A stretch of 64,000 nt of DNA from Reinekea sp. G2M2-21 (GTDB lineage: Bacteria > Pseudomonadota > Gammaproteobacteria > Pseudomonadales > Natronospirillaceae). The DNA is taken from the NCBI RefSeq assembly GCF_015687175.1, contig NZ_JADPQG010000001.1:1736001-1800000 (forward strand), in the 5' to 3' direction. Shown piece by piece: positions 42,141-52,104 of the stretch (its first letter is position 1; every line of letters starts with the position of its first letter). The position numbers and the translations under genes are program-made. A model generated the notes under the pieces. That model was not told where the DNA came from. It ran no database searches and worked only from the letters and a program-made list of their open reading frames with translations.

Positions 42141-44723
42141 ATGTATAAAAAACTACTCATAACAACGGCCGTTCTGGCCGCAAGTTACTCACAAGCAGAA
42201 TTAATGATCACTGGGGTTGTCGATGGCCCTTTATCTGGTGGTTTACCAAAAGCGATTGAGCTTTACGCAACAGACGCCATCGCCGATTTAAGCGTTTACA
42301 GCATTGAAGGCATTGGCGCTGGTGGTACCTCAGGTTCAAATGTATTTAGTTTCCCAGCCCAAGCCCTTGCTGCTGGAAGCTATTTTTGGGTGACCAATAA
42401 CGAGGCTGGATTTCAAGAATATTTTGGGTTTGCCGCTGATGGCGTCGGCACTTTAGGTAATAATGGTGACGATATTTATGTTCTGAAAACCAGTGCAGCA
42501 ACGATTGATATTTATGGTGAACTTGGTGTTGATGGTACCGGTACAGCTTGGGAATTTCTGGACGGATGGGCCTATCGTAAACACACCACCGCGCCAAACG
42601 GCGGAACTTTTGACGCCGCACAATGGAACTATTCAGGTATAAACGCATTAGACGGTTCCTCATCAAATACAACAATGCCCGTAAAAGGTGTCGTTCCTGC
42701 AGGTCCAACCATCCCTGACGTAGGATCCTGTGGCGATCCTGCGACCTTAATTTCCGAAGTACAGGGCAATGGCAACAGTTCGTCACTTGAAAATGAATAC
42801 GTCGTAGTAGAAGCCATCGTCAATTTTGACGCACAGGGCGACGGTAGCTCCTTCCAGTACAGCGGTTTCTTCCTGCAAGAAGAAGACAGCGACATGGATG
42901 CGGATCCATCGACCTCTGAAGGCATATTCGTTTACGACTTTGCCAACGCTGTTGCTTCCGGCGACTTGGTTCGCCTCGTTGGACAAGTTGCAGAATTCAA
43001 CGGAATCACCCAGATCAAAGATCTGGATACATTGACGGTGTGCTCATCGGGTCACCCCCTTCCAACGCCAACTTCTTTGACCTTCCCACTTACAAGCCTT
43101 GACCAGTTAGAAGCCGTTGAAGGCATGGGTGTAACCATCGACACACCGATGGTGGTCAGTGATTTCTACGGTACCGGTTATGGCTTCATCAACTATGGCC
43201 AGTTCGTCGCGTCCTCCAAACTGCATTATCAACCAACCACGCTAGCCGCCCCGAGCGTGGAAAGTTACAACAATGCGATCACCGCGTTTAAACTGGACAG
43301 CATTCTGATTGATGATGGCGTTGCCGCATCAAATCCAGATGTCATCCCATTCCCAACGGCCGCTGGATACAGTAACACCAACTATTTCCGGGTTGGATTT
43401 GAACTGAGCAATCTCGCTGGTGTCGTACATGGCTATGACAATGGCTCAACAAAACTTCCCTACTCTCTGATTCCGTCTACGAGTCCTACCTTCATTCCAA
43501 CGGCCAAATATGACCGAACGCTGGAACCTTATATCGACGGTTCAGAAAATCTGGTTATAGCCAGCATGAACGTACTTAATTTGTTTAACGGCATTGAAAA
43601 CGAAGCGGATGAAACATTTTTCCCTACCCTGACGGAAGAGAAAAATAAGACTTTTGGGGATTACCGTGGAGCAAACTCAGCAGAAGACTATGCCATTCAG
43701 CTGAGCAAAATCGTTGCTGCCATATCCGCGATGGACGCTGACATTGTGGGGTTGATGGAAATTGAAAACGATGGTTTCGGTGAGAAGAGTTCGATCAAAG
43801 CGTTGACCGATGCACTCAATGCAGAAGTTGCCGTAGAAAACGAATACGCTTTCGTGAATGCCGGAGAAAAAATCGGTGACGATGCCATTGCCGTCGGTCT
43901 TTTGTATCGCAAAAATGTATTGTCTCCGGTCGGTACAACCGTGATTCTGGATTCTGCGAATTCACCGCTCGATGAAAACAACGAGCCTTTGTTCCTGGAT
44001 ACAAAAAATCGACCTTCACTGATCCAAACTCTGAAGCACCACGAATCAGACCAAGCAATTACCATTGCTGTGAACCACCTGAAGTCGAAAGGCAGTAACT
44101 GTAACGCCCTGTCTGATCCTGACCTAGGCGATGGCGCGGGCAACTGCAACATTACTCGCTCACGAGCTGCTCAGGCTTTAGCAACATTCTTATCCGACAA
44201 CCCCACTGGCGTAGAAACTAACAACATCATCATGGTTGGTGACTTCAACTCGTACGCTAAAGAAGACCCCATTGTTGCCCTTGAAACGGCTGGCTTTACT
44301 AATCTGAAAGATACAGATAAGTCAACTGAAGAAATTCCGTTCAGTTACAGCTACTCTGGATTACTAGGCAGCTTAGACTACATCATCGGCAGCGAAGCAA
44401 TGACCGAAAACCTGCTAAGTATCGACGCCTGGCACATCAATTCTATTGAATCTGATGTACTGGACTATGACACTACTCTAGACCCATATGAGAAAAACGA
44501 TACGTATGCCAGCGCCGATGACCCTTACTACTCATCTGACCACGACCCGATTGTGGCAGCGTTTTACCTGGCAACTACTAAGGATGACCAGGACGAGGAT
44601 GACCAGGACGAAGATGACAACTCCTCAGATAAGCCTAAGAAAGGTGGTTCATTGAGTTGGAGTGTCCTGATGCTTGGATTGCTTGCTGTGCTGTCACGCA
44701 GAAAAACAGCGGCTGCAAAATAA
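42141..44723 (+). CDS. exeM: ExeM/NucH-type extracellular endonuclease with GlyGly-CTERM tail
   Basis: An 860-residue secreted nuclease. Signal peptide 'MYKKLLITTAVLAASYSQA'; a lamin-tail (LTD) domain 'ELMITGVVDGPLSGGLPKAIELYATDAIADLS'; an OB-fold region beginning 'TLISEVQGNGNSSSLENEYVVVEAIV'; and an endonuclease/exonuclease/phosphatase domain with 'VIASMNVLNLF', 'DIVGLMEIENDGFGEKSS', 'AVNHLKSKGSNCN', 'IIMVGDFNSYAKEDP' and 'SSDHDPIVAAF'. The ATG at 42141 is preceded by GGAG. An Asp/Glu-rich linker made of a short tandem repeat ends in 'GGSLSWSVLMLGLLAVLSRRK', the GlyGly-CTERM sorting signal processed by rhombosortase. It degrades extracellular DNA. Confidence 0.9.
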   Translation: MYKKLLITTAVLAASYSQAELMITGVVDGPLSGGLPKAIELYATDAIADLSVYSIEGIGAGGTSGSNVFSFPAQALAAGSYFWVTNNEAGFQEYFGFAADGVGTLGNNGDDIYVLKTSAATIDIYGELGVDGTGTAWEFLDGWAYRKHTTAPNGGTFDAAQWNYSGINALDGSSSNTTMPVKGVVPAGPTIPDVGSCGDPATLISEVQGNGNSSSLENEYVVVEAIVNFDAQGDGSSFQYSGFFLQEEDSDMDADPSTSEGIFVYDFANAVASGDLVRLVGQVAEFNGITQIKDLDTLTVCSSGHPLPTPTSLTFPLTSLDQLEAVEGMGVTIDTPMVVSDFYGTGYGFINYGQFVASSKLHYQPTTLAAPSVESYNNAITAFKLDSILIDDGVAASNPDVIPFPTAAGYSNTNYFRVGFELSNLAGVVHGYDNGSTKLPYSLIPSTSPTFIPTAKYDRTLEPYIDGSENLVIASMNVLNLFNGIENEADETFFPTLTEEKNKTFGDYRGANSAEDYAIQLSKIVAAISAMDADIVGLMEIENDGFGEKSSIKALTDALNAEVAVENEYAFVNAGEKIGDDAIAVGLLYRKNVLSPVGTTVILDSANSPLDENNEPLFLDTKNRPSLIQTLKHHESDQAITIAVNHLKSKGSNCNALSDPDLGDGAGNCNITRSRAAQALATFLSDNPTGVETNNIIMVGDFNSYAKEDPIVALETAGFTNLKDTDKSTEEIPFSYSYSGLLGSLDYIIGSEAMTENLLSIDAWHINSIESDVLDYDTTLDPYEKNDTYASADDPYYSSDHDPIVAAFYLATTKDDQDEDDQDEDDNSSDKPKKGGSLSWSVLMLGLLAVLSRRKTAAAK

Positions 44724-44752
44724 GCAATAGATACTGATTTTTTCAACCCAAT

Positions 44753-44779
44753 AATAATCCCGCCTTTGGCGGGATTATT
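44753..44779 (+). terminator. hairpin after exeM
   Basis: Perfect 12-bp stem AATAATCCCGCC / GGCGGGATTATT with a TTT loop, 29 bp after the stop codon. Confidence 0.75.
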
Positions 44780-44965
44780 GCCATTACTCCTCCTTGTTTA
44801 GCGCGCAACACACTATCTCCATTAAACTGCAACGCTAAAAACTTGCTTGCCCGCACGTGTTAACGGTCGACACCAAGCCATAACGCCTTTCAAGACTATC
44901 GAAGATAATATCAGGGGGACCTGACAGAGAGGACAATACCTTCGCAACCAGTTGCGATGTAAGGA

Positions 44966-44992
44966 TAAAAAAAGCCCGGTATAGACCGGGCT
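44966..44992 (-). terminator. Rho-independent terminator of the TRAP operon
   Basis: Stem AGCCCGGT (44973-44980) with ACCGGGCT (44985-44992), loop ATAG, followed on the minus strand by seven T. It lies 31 bp after the dctM stop codon. Confidence 0.92.
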
Positions 44993-45022
44993 AAACACAT
45001 TACAACATAGATTAAATACGAC

Positions 45023-47686
45023 TTAAAAACTCAATGAAACATCTTTGTGCGTGGATTGGCAAGCCGCAATATCCAGCGCTAATCGATCGGTTAAGCGATC
45101 CTGCAAGCGAACACCAATGTTATAGCCAATGGCTTTATCCAACTTTTTCAAAGCGGGGAGTACAGACGAATTGGCTTCGTTCATCCATGCAACATCACTG
45201 GCGAGCTGCGCCAGGGCCTGGTCTTTGAACGCCAAAGCTTCCTGAGCATCAGGACTGTCGCCGCGTAATGCACGCCGAGCTTTAGTCACCAGACTGCGAA
45301 CCGATTCCGCGCCGGGGATGGCATCCAGCTGATCTTCCAACACTTTGATACCGTCCATTGCCGTATCAGCATCATTGTTGGTAATCAGATTGTCCAACGC
45401 TGCGACAGCGGATTGCTGTTCCGCCAGACGGGACGCACTGTTCAATACCCTCAATATTTCCTGCAAAGGTCGGTAGGCATTATCGACATGGTTTTGATAA
45501 CCCAACCGCGCAATTTTCAGATCTTTCAGCAAGGCTTGGTAACGTTCGTTCTCAGACTGCCACTGTGGTGGAACTTCACTTTGCAGCTGAGAAATGTCCG
45601 ATTCCAGAATAGCGATGTCAGCTTCAGCATCGGCCAGATTCTGTTCGGAAATACTGTCATCAAAACGAGCGTTATCGATATAAGCGTTGTGCTCTTCAAT
45701 AGCCGCTTCCAACTGTCGAATTTGACGTTCACGCGCCCTCACATCGATATGCAGATCGCGATAGTTCATCGACGCTTCGGCAATAACCAGTTTCGCTTGA
45801 TTTACTTGATCAACTTTAGCGAAGGTCTGCCGACTCTGATCGATCACACTGCCAATACTCTGTTGGTAAGAACTCGGCAAAACGCTGATGTCGACACCTG
45901 CCATGGTATCCAATGCTTTTAGAATATCCTGTTCATGTTTTGCGTAATAATCGAATACTTCGACTTCCAAACATTGCTGTAATTTTGGGTTCATCGGAGG
46001 CGGTGCATTTTCCGATGTCAGGAAAGTGCGGTTTGGCAGATAATTCACCAACGGTGGCGCGAGACCGACAATCAACAGCGCGAACAACTGCAAGCCGATG
46101 AACGGTACGACACCTTTATAAATATCCAGCGTTTTGACTATTTTTGGCGCCACACCACGCAAGTAAAACAACGCAAATCCGAATGGAGGTGTCAGGAAGG
46201 ACGTCTGCATATTTAGACCGATCATCACACCCAACCATACCGCCGTGACGTTAGCGTCAGGCGCCGCCAGCAAAATAGGCGCTACCAACGGAACCACCAC
46301 GACGGCAATTTCGATGAAATCCAGGAAGAAGCCCAACAAAAAGATAACCAGCATAACCACTAAAAACTGCGTCCAGAATCCGCCGGGCAAACTGGTGAGT
46401 GCATGGCGAACCAACTCTTCGCCACCAAAAGCCCGGAAAGCAGCCGTGAGCATCGCCGCACCAATCAAAATAATGAACACCATACTGGTGGTTTTGATGG
46501 TTTCAGTCATGACCTGATTCAGCGTGTCGTCTGTTTTGAACACACGCCAGGTACTCCAAAACACAGCGAAAGCCAACACTAGCGAAAAGAACACCGCCAA
46601 CACAAAACCAAATGTCTGACCCGGGGTGGTGAGGTTTTTAACATTAATCTCCCAAATACTGAGCACTAACGCTATACCAACAATAGACACACCCGCCAAG
46701 ATCGCCGGTAGATAAACATGTTTGTCACCTTTAAAAATACGGTAACCGCCCATCAGAATCGCGCCGATCGCGCCAATGGCCCCGGCCTGGTTTACCGTGG
46801 CCACACCGGTGAGGATGGACCCCAACACGATGACAATCAGCGCCAATGGTGGTACCAGGGCTTTCACCACATTCCTTAAAAATGACCGGTCGTATTCACC
46901 ATCGTACGGTACTGGTGGTGCGGATTTTGGTTTTAAAACCGCAGTAGCGAGAATATAAAGAATATACAAAGCAACCAGAACCAAGCCTGGAATGATAGCG
47001 CCCATAAACATATCACCGGCACTGGCGGACACGACATCCAGGTGCGACGGCATGGAAAATTCGCCAGTCACCGCACGGTATTCTGTCGCACGGATGGTTG
47101 AGGCTTGATCGGCAGCAGAAGACAATTGGTCCGCAAGAATAATTAATACAATGGACGGTGGAATAATCTGCCCTAAGGTTCCAGAGGCGCAAATGGTGCC
47201 GGTTGCCAGCGACTTGTCGTAATTATTGCGTAACATCGCCGGTAACGAAATCATGCCCATGGCGACAACGGTTGCACCCACAATACCCGTGGTGGCGGCC
47301 AAGAGTGCACCAACTATCACCACGGAAATACCCAGACCGCCTGGCACAGGACCAAATAATTGCGCCATGGCAACCAACAGATCTTCGGCTATGCGTGAAC
47401 GCTGCAGCATAATGCCCATAAAAATAAACAGAGGGATAGCAATCAACGTATCCCGTTCCACTTCCCAATACAGGCTGCGGAAATTCGTCACCCCCGCTGT
47501 TAACCACTGAGTTGGACCACCGTCCGCAAAATACGCTCCGGTATCACCGGCAAACAACCAACCACACAAGGCTGCCAGCGAGATAGCAAGGATGGCCGAA
47601 CCCGGTAGCGCAAACGCGACGGGAAAGCCCGATATCAACGCGCCGACCATGAGCGCGATCAAGATGCATAAAAACAGTAATTCCAT
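45023..47686 (-). CDS. TRAP transporter large permease (DctM) with ~300-residue C-terminal coiled-coil extension
   Basis: An 887-residue protein, far longer than the usual ~430-residue DctM or the ~600-residue variants. Residues 1 to about 565 are the multi-helix DctM domain: 'GFPVAFALPGSAILAI', 'IPLFIFMGIMLQRSRIAEDLL', 'ATTGIVGATVVAMGMISLPAML' and 'IIPPSIVLIILADQL'. The permease ends near 'GLAPPLVNYLPNRTF'. The remaining ~310 residues are soluble and strongly alpha-helical ('RERQIRQLEAAIEEHNAYID', 'DAEADIAILESDISQLQSEVP'), with no domain I recognise. It forms the Na+-driven permease with the DctQ and DctP proteins upstream. The ATG at 47686 is 12 bp from the dctQ stop. Confidence 0.9.
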   Translation of the reverse strand: MELLFLCILIALMVGALISGFPVAFALPGSAILAISLAALCGWLFAGDTGAYFADGGPTQWLTAGVTNFRSLYWEVERDTLIAIPLFIFMGIMLQRSRIAEDLLVAMAQLFGPVPGGLGISVVIVGALLAATTGIVGATVVAMGMISLPAMLRNNYDKSLATGTICASGTLGQIIPPSIVLIILADQLSSAADQASTIRATEYRAVTGEFSMPSHLDVVSASAGDMFMGAIIPGLVLVALYILYILATAVLKPKSAPPVPYDGEYDRSFLRNVVKALVPPLALIVIVLGSILTGVATVNQAGAIGAIGAILMGGYRIFKGDKHVYLPAILAGVSIVGIALVLSIWEINVKNLTTPGQTFGFVLAVFFSLVLAFAVFWSTWRVFKTDDTLNQVMTETIKTTSMVFIILIGAAMLTAAFRAFGGEELVRHALTSLPGGFWTQFLVVMLVIFLLGFFLDFIEIAVVVVPLVAPILLAAPDANVTAVWLGVMIGLNMQTSFLTPPFGFALFYLRGVAPKIVKTLDIYKGVVPFIGLQLFALLIVGLAPPLVNYLPNRTFLTSENAPPPMNPKLQQCLEVEVFDYYAKHEQDILKALDTMAGVDISVLPSSYQQSIGSVIDQSRQTFAKVDQVNQAKLVIAEASMNYRDLHIDVRARERQIRQLEAAIEEHNAYIDNARFDDSISEQNLADAEADIAILESDISQLQSEVPPQWQSENERYQALLKDLKIARLGYQNHVDNAYRPLQEILRVLNSASRLAEQQSAVAALDNLITNNDADTAMDGIKVLEDQLDAIPGAESVRSLVTKARRALRGDSPDAQEALAFKDQALAQLASDVAWMNEANSSVLPALKKLDKAIGYNIGVRLQDRLTDRLALDIAACQSTHKDVSLSF

Positions 47687-47698
47687 AATCTGATTCCT

Positions 47699-48724
47699 TT
47701 ATCCGGCGACGTCGTCGTGATGGTCGTCACTGGCTTCAACTTCACCGGTTAAAATAGCCACATGTTTTAATAGATAGCTGCAGAACTGCAGCAACATGGA
47801 GACGGCGAATACCACCAGGTACGCCGCCATAATGTATTTAATGAACAGTCCATACGACGATTGCGAGATTTCAAAATTCAACAGAGGGCTGTTCAATATG
47901 CTGTTTTTCTCCCACATCCCCATGGTCAAGATGATCCAGCAAAGCGGGAAAGCCAGGAAGAAAATGCCAGCGGTATTCACAATGGCTTTGTAACGGATGG
48001 AGCGTTGTGCATAAAGCACATCGACGCGCACATGCCCTTCTTCACGCAGAGTGAACGCTGCGGAAAACAAAAATAAACCGGCATACCAGAAACGAACCAG
48101 GTCACCCATTAAAGTTTGTTCATAAGAGAAAATGAAACGGGCCACTACGATCCACGCTTCGGCAAAGACCACCAGTAAGGCAAGCCAGGACACGGAAATA
48201 GTTTTAAAGCGATACGCCAACACCAGGCTGATCGCAATTAAAGGGTAATGCACATAGGTGCCACGGAAGGTTGCTTTACCGAGGTTGGTACCTAACTCAT
48301 CACCAAAGACGACCGTTAACAGGTCTTCCACACGCATCCAAGAGATCAAGCCATCCATCAACCCAATGATTAAGATCGACCAAAAAGCCGCACGAATCAC
48401 ATATTCGGACCACCGAGTCCAGCGCTGGCTGTCTTCAATCATGAGCCGGTCTGGCGTGCTCTTCGTGCGGTATATGACATACGGAAAAATGAGTATGTAA
48501 CTGGCGAGTTGCAACCACGCATACAGAGCGGCGCTGTCAGCCTGCTCATTTGAGGTGAAAAAATAATTGGCAACGCCTGGCCAATCGCGCCAAACGTTTA
48601 AATAATTATTGAGCAAATAGATAAAAGTGAAACATACCATGGCATAGGCGATAGAGCGCACTATCCAGTTCAACTGTTGATAACGCCGCGTTAGTGGCTG
48701 GGCGAGCACCGATACAATTTCCAC
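47699..48724 (-). CDS. TRAP transporter small permease (DctQ)
   Basis: A 341-residue membrane protein with about eight hydrophobic segments. The C-terminal part holds the DctQ domain with 'FLFSAAFTLREEGHVRVDVLYAQRSIRYKAIVNTAGIFFLAFPLCWIIL', where the REEGHVRVDVL stretch is the usual conserved loop. The length is about double that of simple DctQ proteins, as in the enlarged small subunits paired with TakP-type transporters. It lies between dctP and dctM. A hairpin in the dctP-dctQ gap may adjust expression. Confidence 0.87.
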   Translation of the reverse strand: MEIVSVLAQPLTRRYQQLNWIVRSIAYAMVCFTFIYLLNNYLNVWRDWPGVANYFFTSNEQADSAALYAWLQLASYILIFPYVIYRTKSTPDRLMIEDSQRWTRWSEYVIRAAFWSILIIGLMDGLISWMRVEDLLTVVFGDELGTNLGKATFRGTYVHYPLIAISLVLAYRFKTISVSWLALLVVFAEAWIVVARFIFSYEQTLMGDLVRFWYAGLFLFSAAFTLREEGHVRVDVLYAQRSIRYKAIVNTAGIFFLAFPLCWIILTMGMWEKNSILNSPLLNFEISQSSYGLFIKYIMAAYLVVFAVSMLLQFCSYLLKHVAILTGEVEASDDHHDDVAG

Positions 48725-48758
48725 AAAGTCACCAAATCGAAAGTGTGCTGGGGTTAAT

Positions 48759-48794
48759 AAAAAGCGTCAGTCGGACAACCGAGTGACGCTTTTA
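48759..48794 (-). terminator. intercistronic hairpin between dctP and dctQ
   Basis: AAAGCGTCA (48761-48769) pairs with TGACGCTTT (48784-48792), with an inner TCGG/CCGA stem. A-rich and T-rich flanks make it a possible partial terminator that would allow more binding protein than permease. Confidence 0.7.
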
Positions 48795-48824
48795 TTCAAT
48801 CGAATTTACAGCGCGTGATTGAGA

Positions 48825-49919
48825 TCACATGCCCAATACACGGTTACGCTGTTGAACATAGGCCACATCAGAAATCTTATTCCAGCCACCCACTTCTTTG
48901 CGGGCCTTTGCGAAACTCTGGTGAATACGTTTCGCTAATGCGGAATGATCCTGAACGTCTTCAAATACTTCTTCAGACGCTTCACCGAAGGCATCGTAAG
49001 TATCGTCAGAGAATTCACGCAGCTGCACACCCTGTTGACTGAGCAGACGTTGCAAAGCAGCACCATTTTTCCAGCTGAATTCCGAATACATGTATTCGTT
49101 TTCTTGTGCAGCCGCCGCAGCAATGATGTTTTGATCCATTTTGGACAAACCATCCCACCACTTCTTGTTCATCTGCACACTCAACATCGAGCCGGGTTCA
49201 TGGAAGCCTGGGTAGTAGTAGAACTTAGCCGCTTCGTACAACTTCATGATTTCGTCGTTCCATGGACCCACCCACTCGGTAGCGTCAATGGCGCCAGAAA
49301 TCAGGTTTTCATATATCTGACCACCTGGCAGAGACACAGGAGACCCGCCGAGCTTAGACAATACTGAGCCGCCCAAACCTGGCATACGCATCTTCAGGCC
49401 TTTAAAGTCGGAAGCTGACTTCATTTCTTTGCGGAACCAGCCACCCATCTGTACGCCCGTGTTACCACAAGCCAAGCCTTTCAGACCAAATTCACCAGAC
49501 AGCTCGTCCCACAGCTCCTGTCCGCCACCAAAACGCAACCAAGCGTTAAATTCAGTCGCCGTCAGGCCAAAAGGTACGGCCGTAAAATAGCCGAAACCCG
49601 GGTGTTTACCGGTGAAATAATACTCAGCTCCGTGATACATCTGGGCATTGCCGGAGGCCACTTCATCGAACACGTCGAAAGCACCAACACGTTCACCGGC
49701 AGCAAAATATTTCGCGGTAATACGACCGTCAGACAAATCGGCCAAGCGCTGAGCAAAGCGCTGTGCGCCGGTTCCCAACCCCGGGAAATCACGAGGCCAG
49801 GTAGATACCATGGAAATTTCAATTCGATTCGCAGCGATGGCAGGTGCTGAGATGGTCGTCGCAGCGGCCACAGAACCGGCGCCAATCAGACCTTTTTTAA
49901 TGACGTCACGTCTTTTCAT
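48825..49919 (-). CDS. TRAP transporter substrate-binding protein (DctP, TakP family)
   Basis: A 364-residue periplasmic binding protein. It starts 'MKRRDVIKKGLIGAGSVAAATTISAPAIAANRIEIS', with a twin-arginine-like signal. 'STWPRDFPGLGTGAQRFAQRLADLSDGRI' and 'YHGAEYYFTGKHPGFGYFTAVPFGL' follow, then 'FKGLKMRMPGLGGSVLSKLGGSPVSLPGGQIYENLISGAIDATEWVGPWND', the ligand-binding core of the TakP group, which binds 2-oxo acids. The ATG at 49919 has AGGAGAAC before it; an upstream frame to 50087 is less likely. The ligand is unknown but probably a monocarboxylate or keto acid. Confidence 0.9.
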   Translation of the reverse strand: MKRRDVIKKGLIGAGSVAAATTISAPAIAANRIEISMVSTWPRDFPGLGTGAQRFAQRLADLSDGRITAKYFAAGERVGAFDVFDEVASGNAQMYHGAEYYFTGKHPGFGYFTAVPFGLTATEFNAWLRFGGGQELWDELSGEFGLKGLACGNTGVQMGGWFRKEMKSASDFKGLKMRMPGLGGSVLSKLGGSPVSLPGGQIYENLISGAIDATEWVGPWNDEIMKLYEAAKFYYYPGFHEPGSMLSVQMNKKWWDGLSKMDQNIIAAAAAQENEYMYSEFSWKNGAALQRLLSQQGVQLREFSDDTYDAFGEASEEVFEDVQDHSALAKRIHQSFAKARKEVGGWNKISDVAYVQQRNRVLGM

Positions 49920-50533
49920 TTTGTTCTCCTGGTTGGTCACGTTCCTCTGCCATATGCACCGCAAAGTGCTCGCGTGACAGAGTTCAGTTGCTATCTTTTT
50001 TATTTTTTCAGCCGCTACAGACTTTTTCATCCGCTCACAGCCAACCAAAAAATTGGAGCGAGAATTTTGATCACTCTCTTTGCACAAGCAGTTTTATTCT
50101 ATTGTTTTCCACAGTGCCCATTCAATTTAAACAACCCGAACGCACTTGTGTAGCAAAATATAGGCACTTACTACTATTGTACGACCAACGTCTAAACCTC
50201 CTTTTGTACAAAAAACACGCTATTCATCGTTGATTTTCCATTATGGAAAAAGTGAATTTCTTTTCATAATGAGGGGTAATCCCCATAGATATTGGGGCCT
50301 CCAGCCTTACGTTGCAGGATCTGCTGCCATAAACAGCAATAGTTATTGATCTGCAGCAACGAGCCGTTCACACTTGGCTGGCTTACTAGCGGGCTGTTAA
50401 AAACACCGGTTCAAAAACGCTTGTCTGTCCTTTAAAGTGACGCAGTGAATGCTACAGATAAAAAACCGGAAAATTACCGCCAGGCGGCTAGTTATTAAAA
50501 GTTAACAATCTCAAGCAAGGTTGGGAGATCACC
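49920..50533. other. 614-bp intergenic region between dctP and pntA
   Basis: This holds the divergent promoters of the TRAP operon and pntAB. Its clearest feature is a near-perfect inverted repeat, CATTATGGAAAAAG (50239-50252) and CTTTTCATAATG (50260-50271). A GGGGTAATCCCC hairpin lies near 50274. I see no gene in it. Confidence 0.5.
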
Positions 50534-52102
50534 ATGCCACTGAATATCGCAGTGCCTATAGACACCACTCCGGGGGAAACTCGAGTTCCCGTCAGCCCGG
50601 AAACAACGAAAAAACTCATCGACTTAGGGTTTTCGGTCACGCTGCAAAGCGGTGCCGGTCAACCGTCACAATTTTCTGACGAAGACTACATATCTGCGGG
50701 GGCGCAGATCGAGACCGACGTCGCTAGGCTTTATAGCGATGCTGACGTACTGATCAAAATCAACGGTCCGGTTGCCAAACATCCGGCGACCGGCCAGTTC
50801 GAAGTTGATATGGTCGGCGATGGCAAAACCTGGATTTCATTTTTAGCGCCGGCGCAAAATGCCGAACTGCTCGAAACTTTCAATCAAAAAGGCATGAGTG
50901 CGATTTCTCTGGAATCCATTCCTCGGATATCCCGCGCGCAAAAGATGGATATTCTCAGCTCAATGGCCAACATTGCCGGTTACCGTGCCGTCATTGAGGC
51001 GGCCAGTAACTTCGGTCGTTTCTTTACTGGCCAGGTCACTGCCGCGGGTAAGATCCCACCCGCCAAAGTCATGGTCATTGGTGCCGGGGTAGCAGGTCTT
51101 GCCGCCATCGGTGCAGCGAAAAGTCTGGGCGCTATCGTCCGTGCCTTCGACACCCGCCTGGAAGTGAAAGAACAGGTTGAGTCGATGGGTGGCCAGTTTC
51201 TGACCGTTGAAATTGAGGAAGACGGTGCCGGGACAGGCGGCTATGCCAAAGAAATGTCGAAAGAATTTATTGAAGCGGAAATGGCCCTGTTTATGGAACA
51301 GGCCAAAGAGGTGGATATCATCATCACCACCGCGTTGATCCCAGGGCGTCCGGCGCCAAAACTGATTACCGAAGACATGGTGAAAGCTATGAAACCGGGC
51401 TCAGTGATCGTCGATTTGGCGGCCCCTAATGGCGGCAACTGCGAGTGTACCGTTAAAGATGAAGTGGTCGTCGCTCACGATGTTAAAGTCGTTGGCTACA
51501 CCAACATCGCCGCACGCGCTGCGAACCAAGCCAGTACGCTATTGAGTAACAATGTATTCCGTTTACTGGAACACCTGTGCGAAGCCAAAGACGGCAACCT
51601 CAACTTCAATATTGAAGATGAAATTACCCGTGGCTGCACCGTGACCCATGAAAAAGAAATTTTGTGGCCACCACCACCGCCTAAATTATCTGCAGCGCCT
51701 AAAAAGCCAGCGGCAAAACAGGAAGCTCCGGTCGCCGAACCAAAGATCAAAAAAGCGCAACCCATTGCTCTGTACTGGATTATTACAGGCGCCCTGATGC
51801 TTGGTTTAGGTCAGGTCGCACCTGCCGACTTTATGGGTCACTTTACCGTATTTGTGCTGGCTATTTTTGTGGGTTGGCAGGTGATCTGGAATGTCAGTCA
51901 CTCTCTGCATACTCCGTTGATGAGTGTGACCAATGCGATTTCCGGCATTGTCGTTGTCGGCAGTCTGTTACAAGTCTCTGGCAGTGGTTCCACACTAGTG
52001 ACCGTGTTAGCCGGTATCGGTATTTTGTTCGCCACGATTAACATCGCCGGCGGTTTCTATGTGACGCGTCGCATGCTCAATATGTTCCGTCGGGAGGGCT
52101 GA
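50534..52102 (+). CDS. pntA: NAD(P) transhydrogenase alpha subunit
   Basis: A 522-residue protein. Domain I (NAD-binding) spans about 1-380, with '[19 protein letters not shown]', the Rossmann motif '[30 protein letters not shown]' and '[21 protein letters not shown]'. A proline/lysine-rich linker ('[18 protein letters not shown]') is followed by four membrane helices from about 410. With PntB it couples hydride transfer from NADH to NADP+ with proton entry. Length fits the undivided alpha subunit of enterobacteria. The ATG is preceded by GGGAG. pntB follows 2 bp later. Confidence 0.95.
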   Translation: MPLNIAVPIDTTPGETRVPVSPETTKKLIDLGFSVTLQSGAGQPSQFSDEDYISAGAQIETDVARLYSDADVLIKINGPVAKHPATGQFEVDMVGDGKTWISFLAPAQNAELLETFNQKGMSAISLESIPRISRAQKMDILSSMANIAGYRAVIEAASNFGRFFTGQVTAAGKIPPAKVMVIGAGVAGLAAIGAAKSLGAIVRAFDTRLEVKEQVESMGGQFLTVEIEEDGAGTGGYAKEMSKEFIEAEMALFMEQAKEVDIIITTALIPGRPAPKLITEDMVKAMKPGSVIVDLAAPNGGNCECTVKDEVVVAHDVKVVGYTNIAARAANQASTLLSNNVFRLLEHLCEAKDGNLNFNIEDEITRGCTVTHEKEILWPPPPPKLSAAPKKPAAKQEAPVAEPKIKKAQPIALYWIITGALMLGLGQVAPADFMGHFTVFVLAIFVGWQVIWNVSHSLHTPLMSVTNAISGIVVVGSLLQVSGSGSTLVTVLAGIGILFATINIAGGFYVTRRMLNMFRREG

Positions 52103-52104
52103 TC

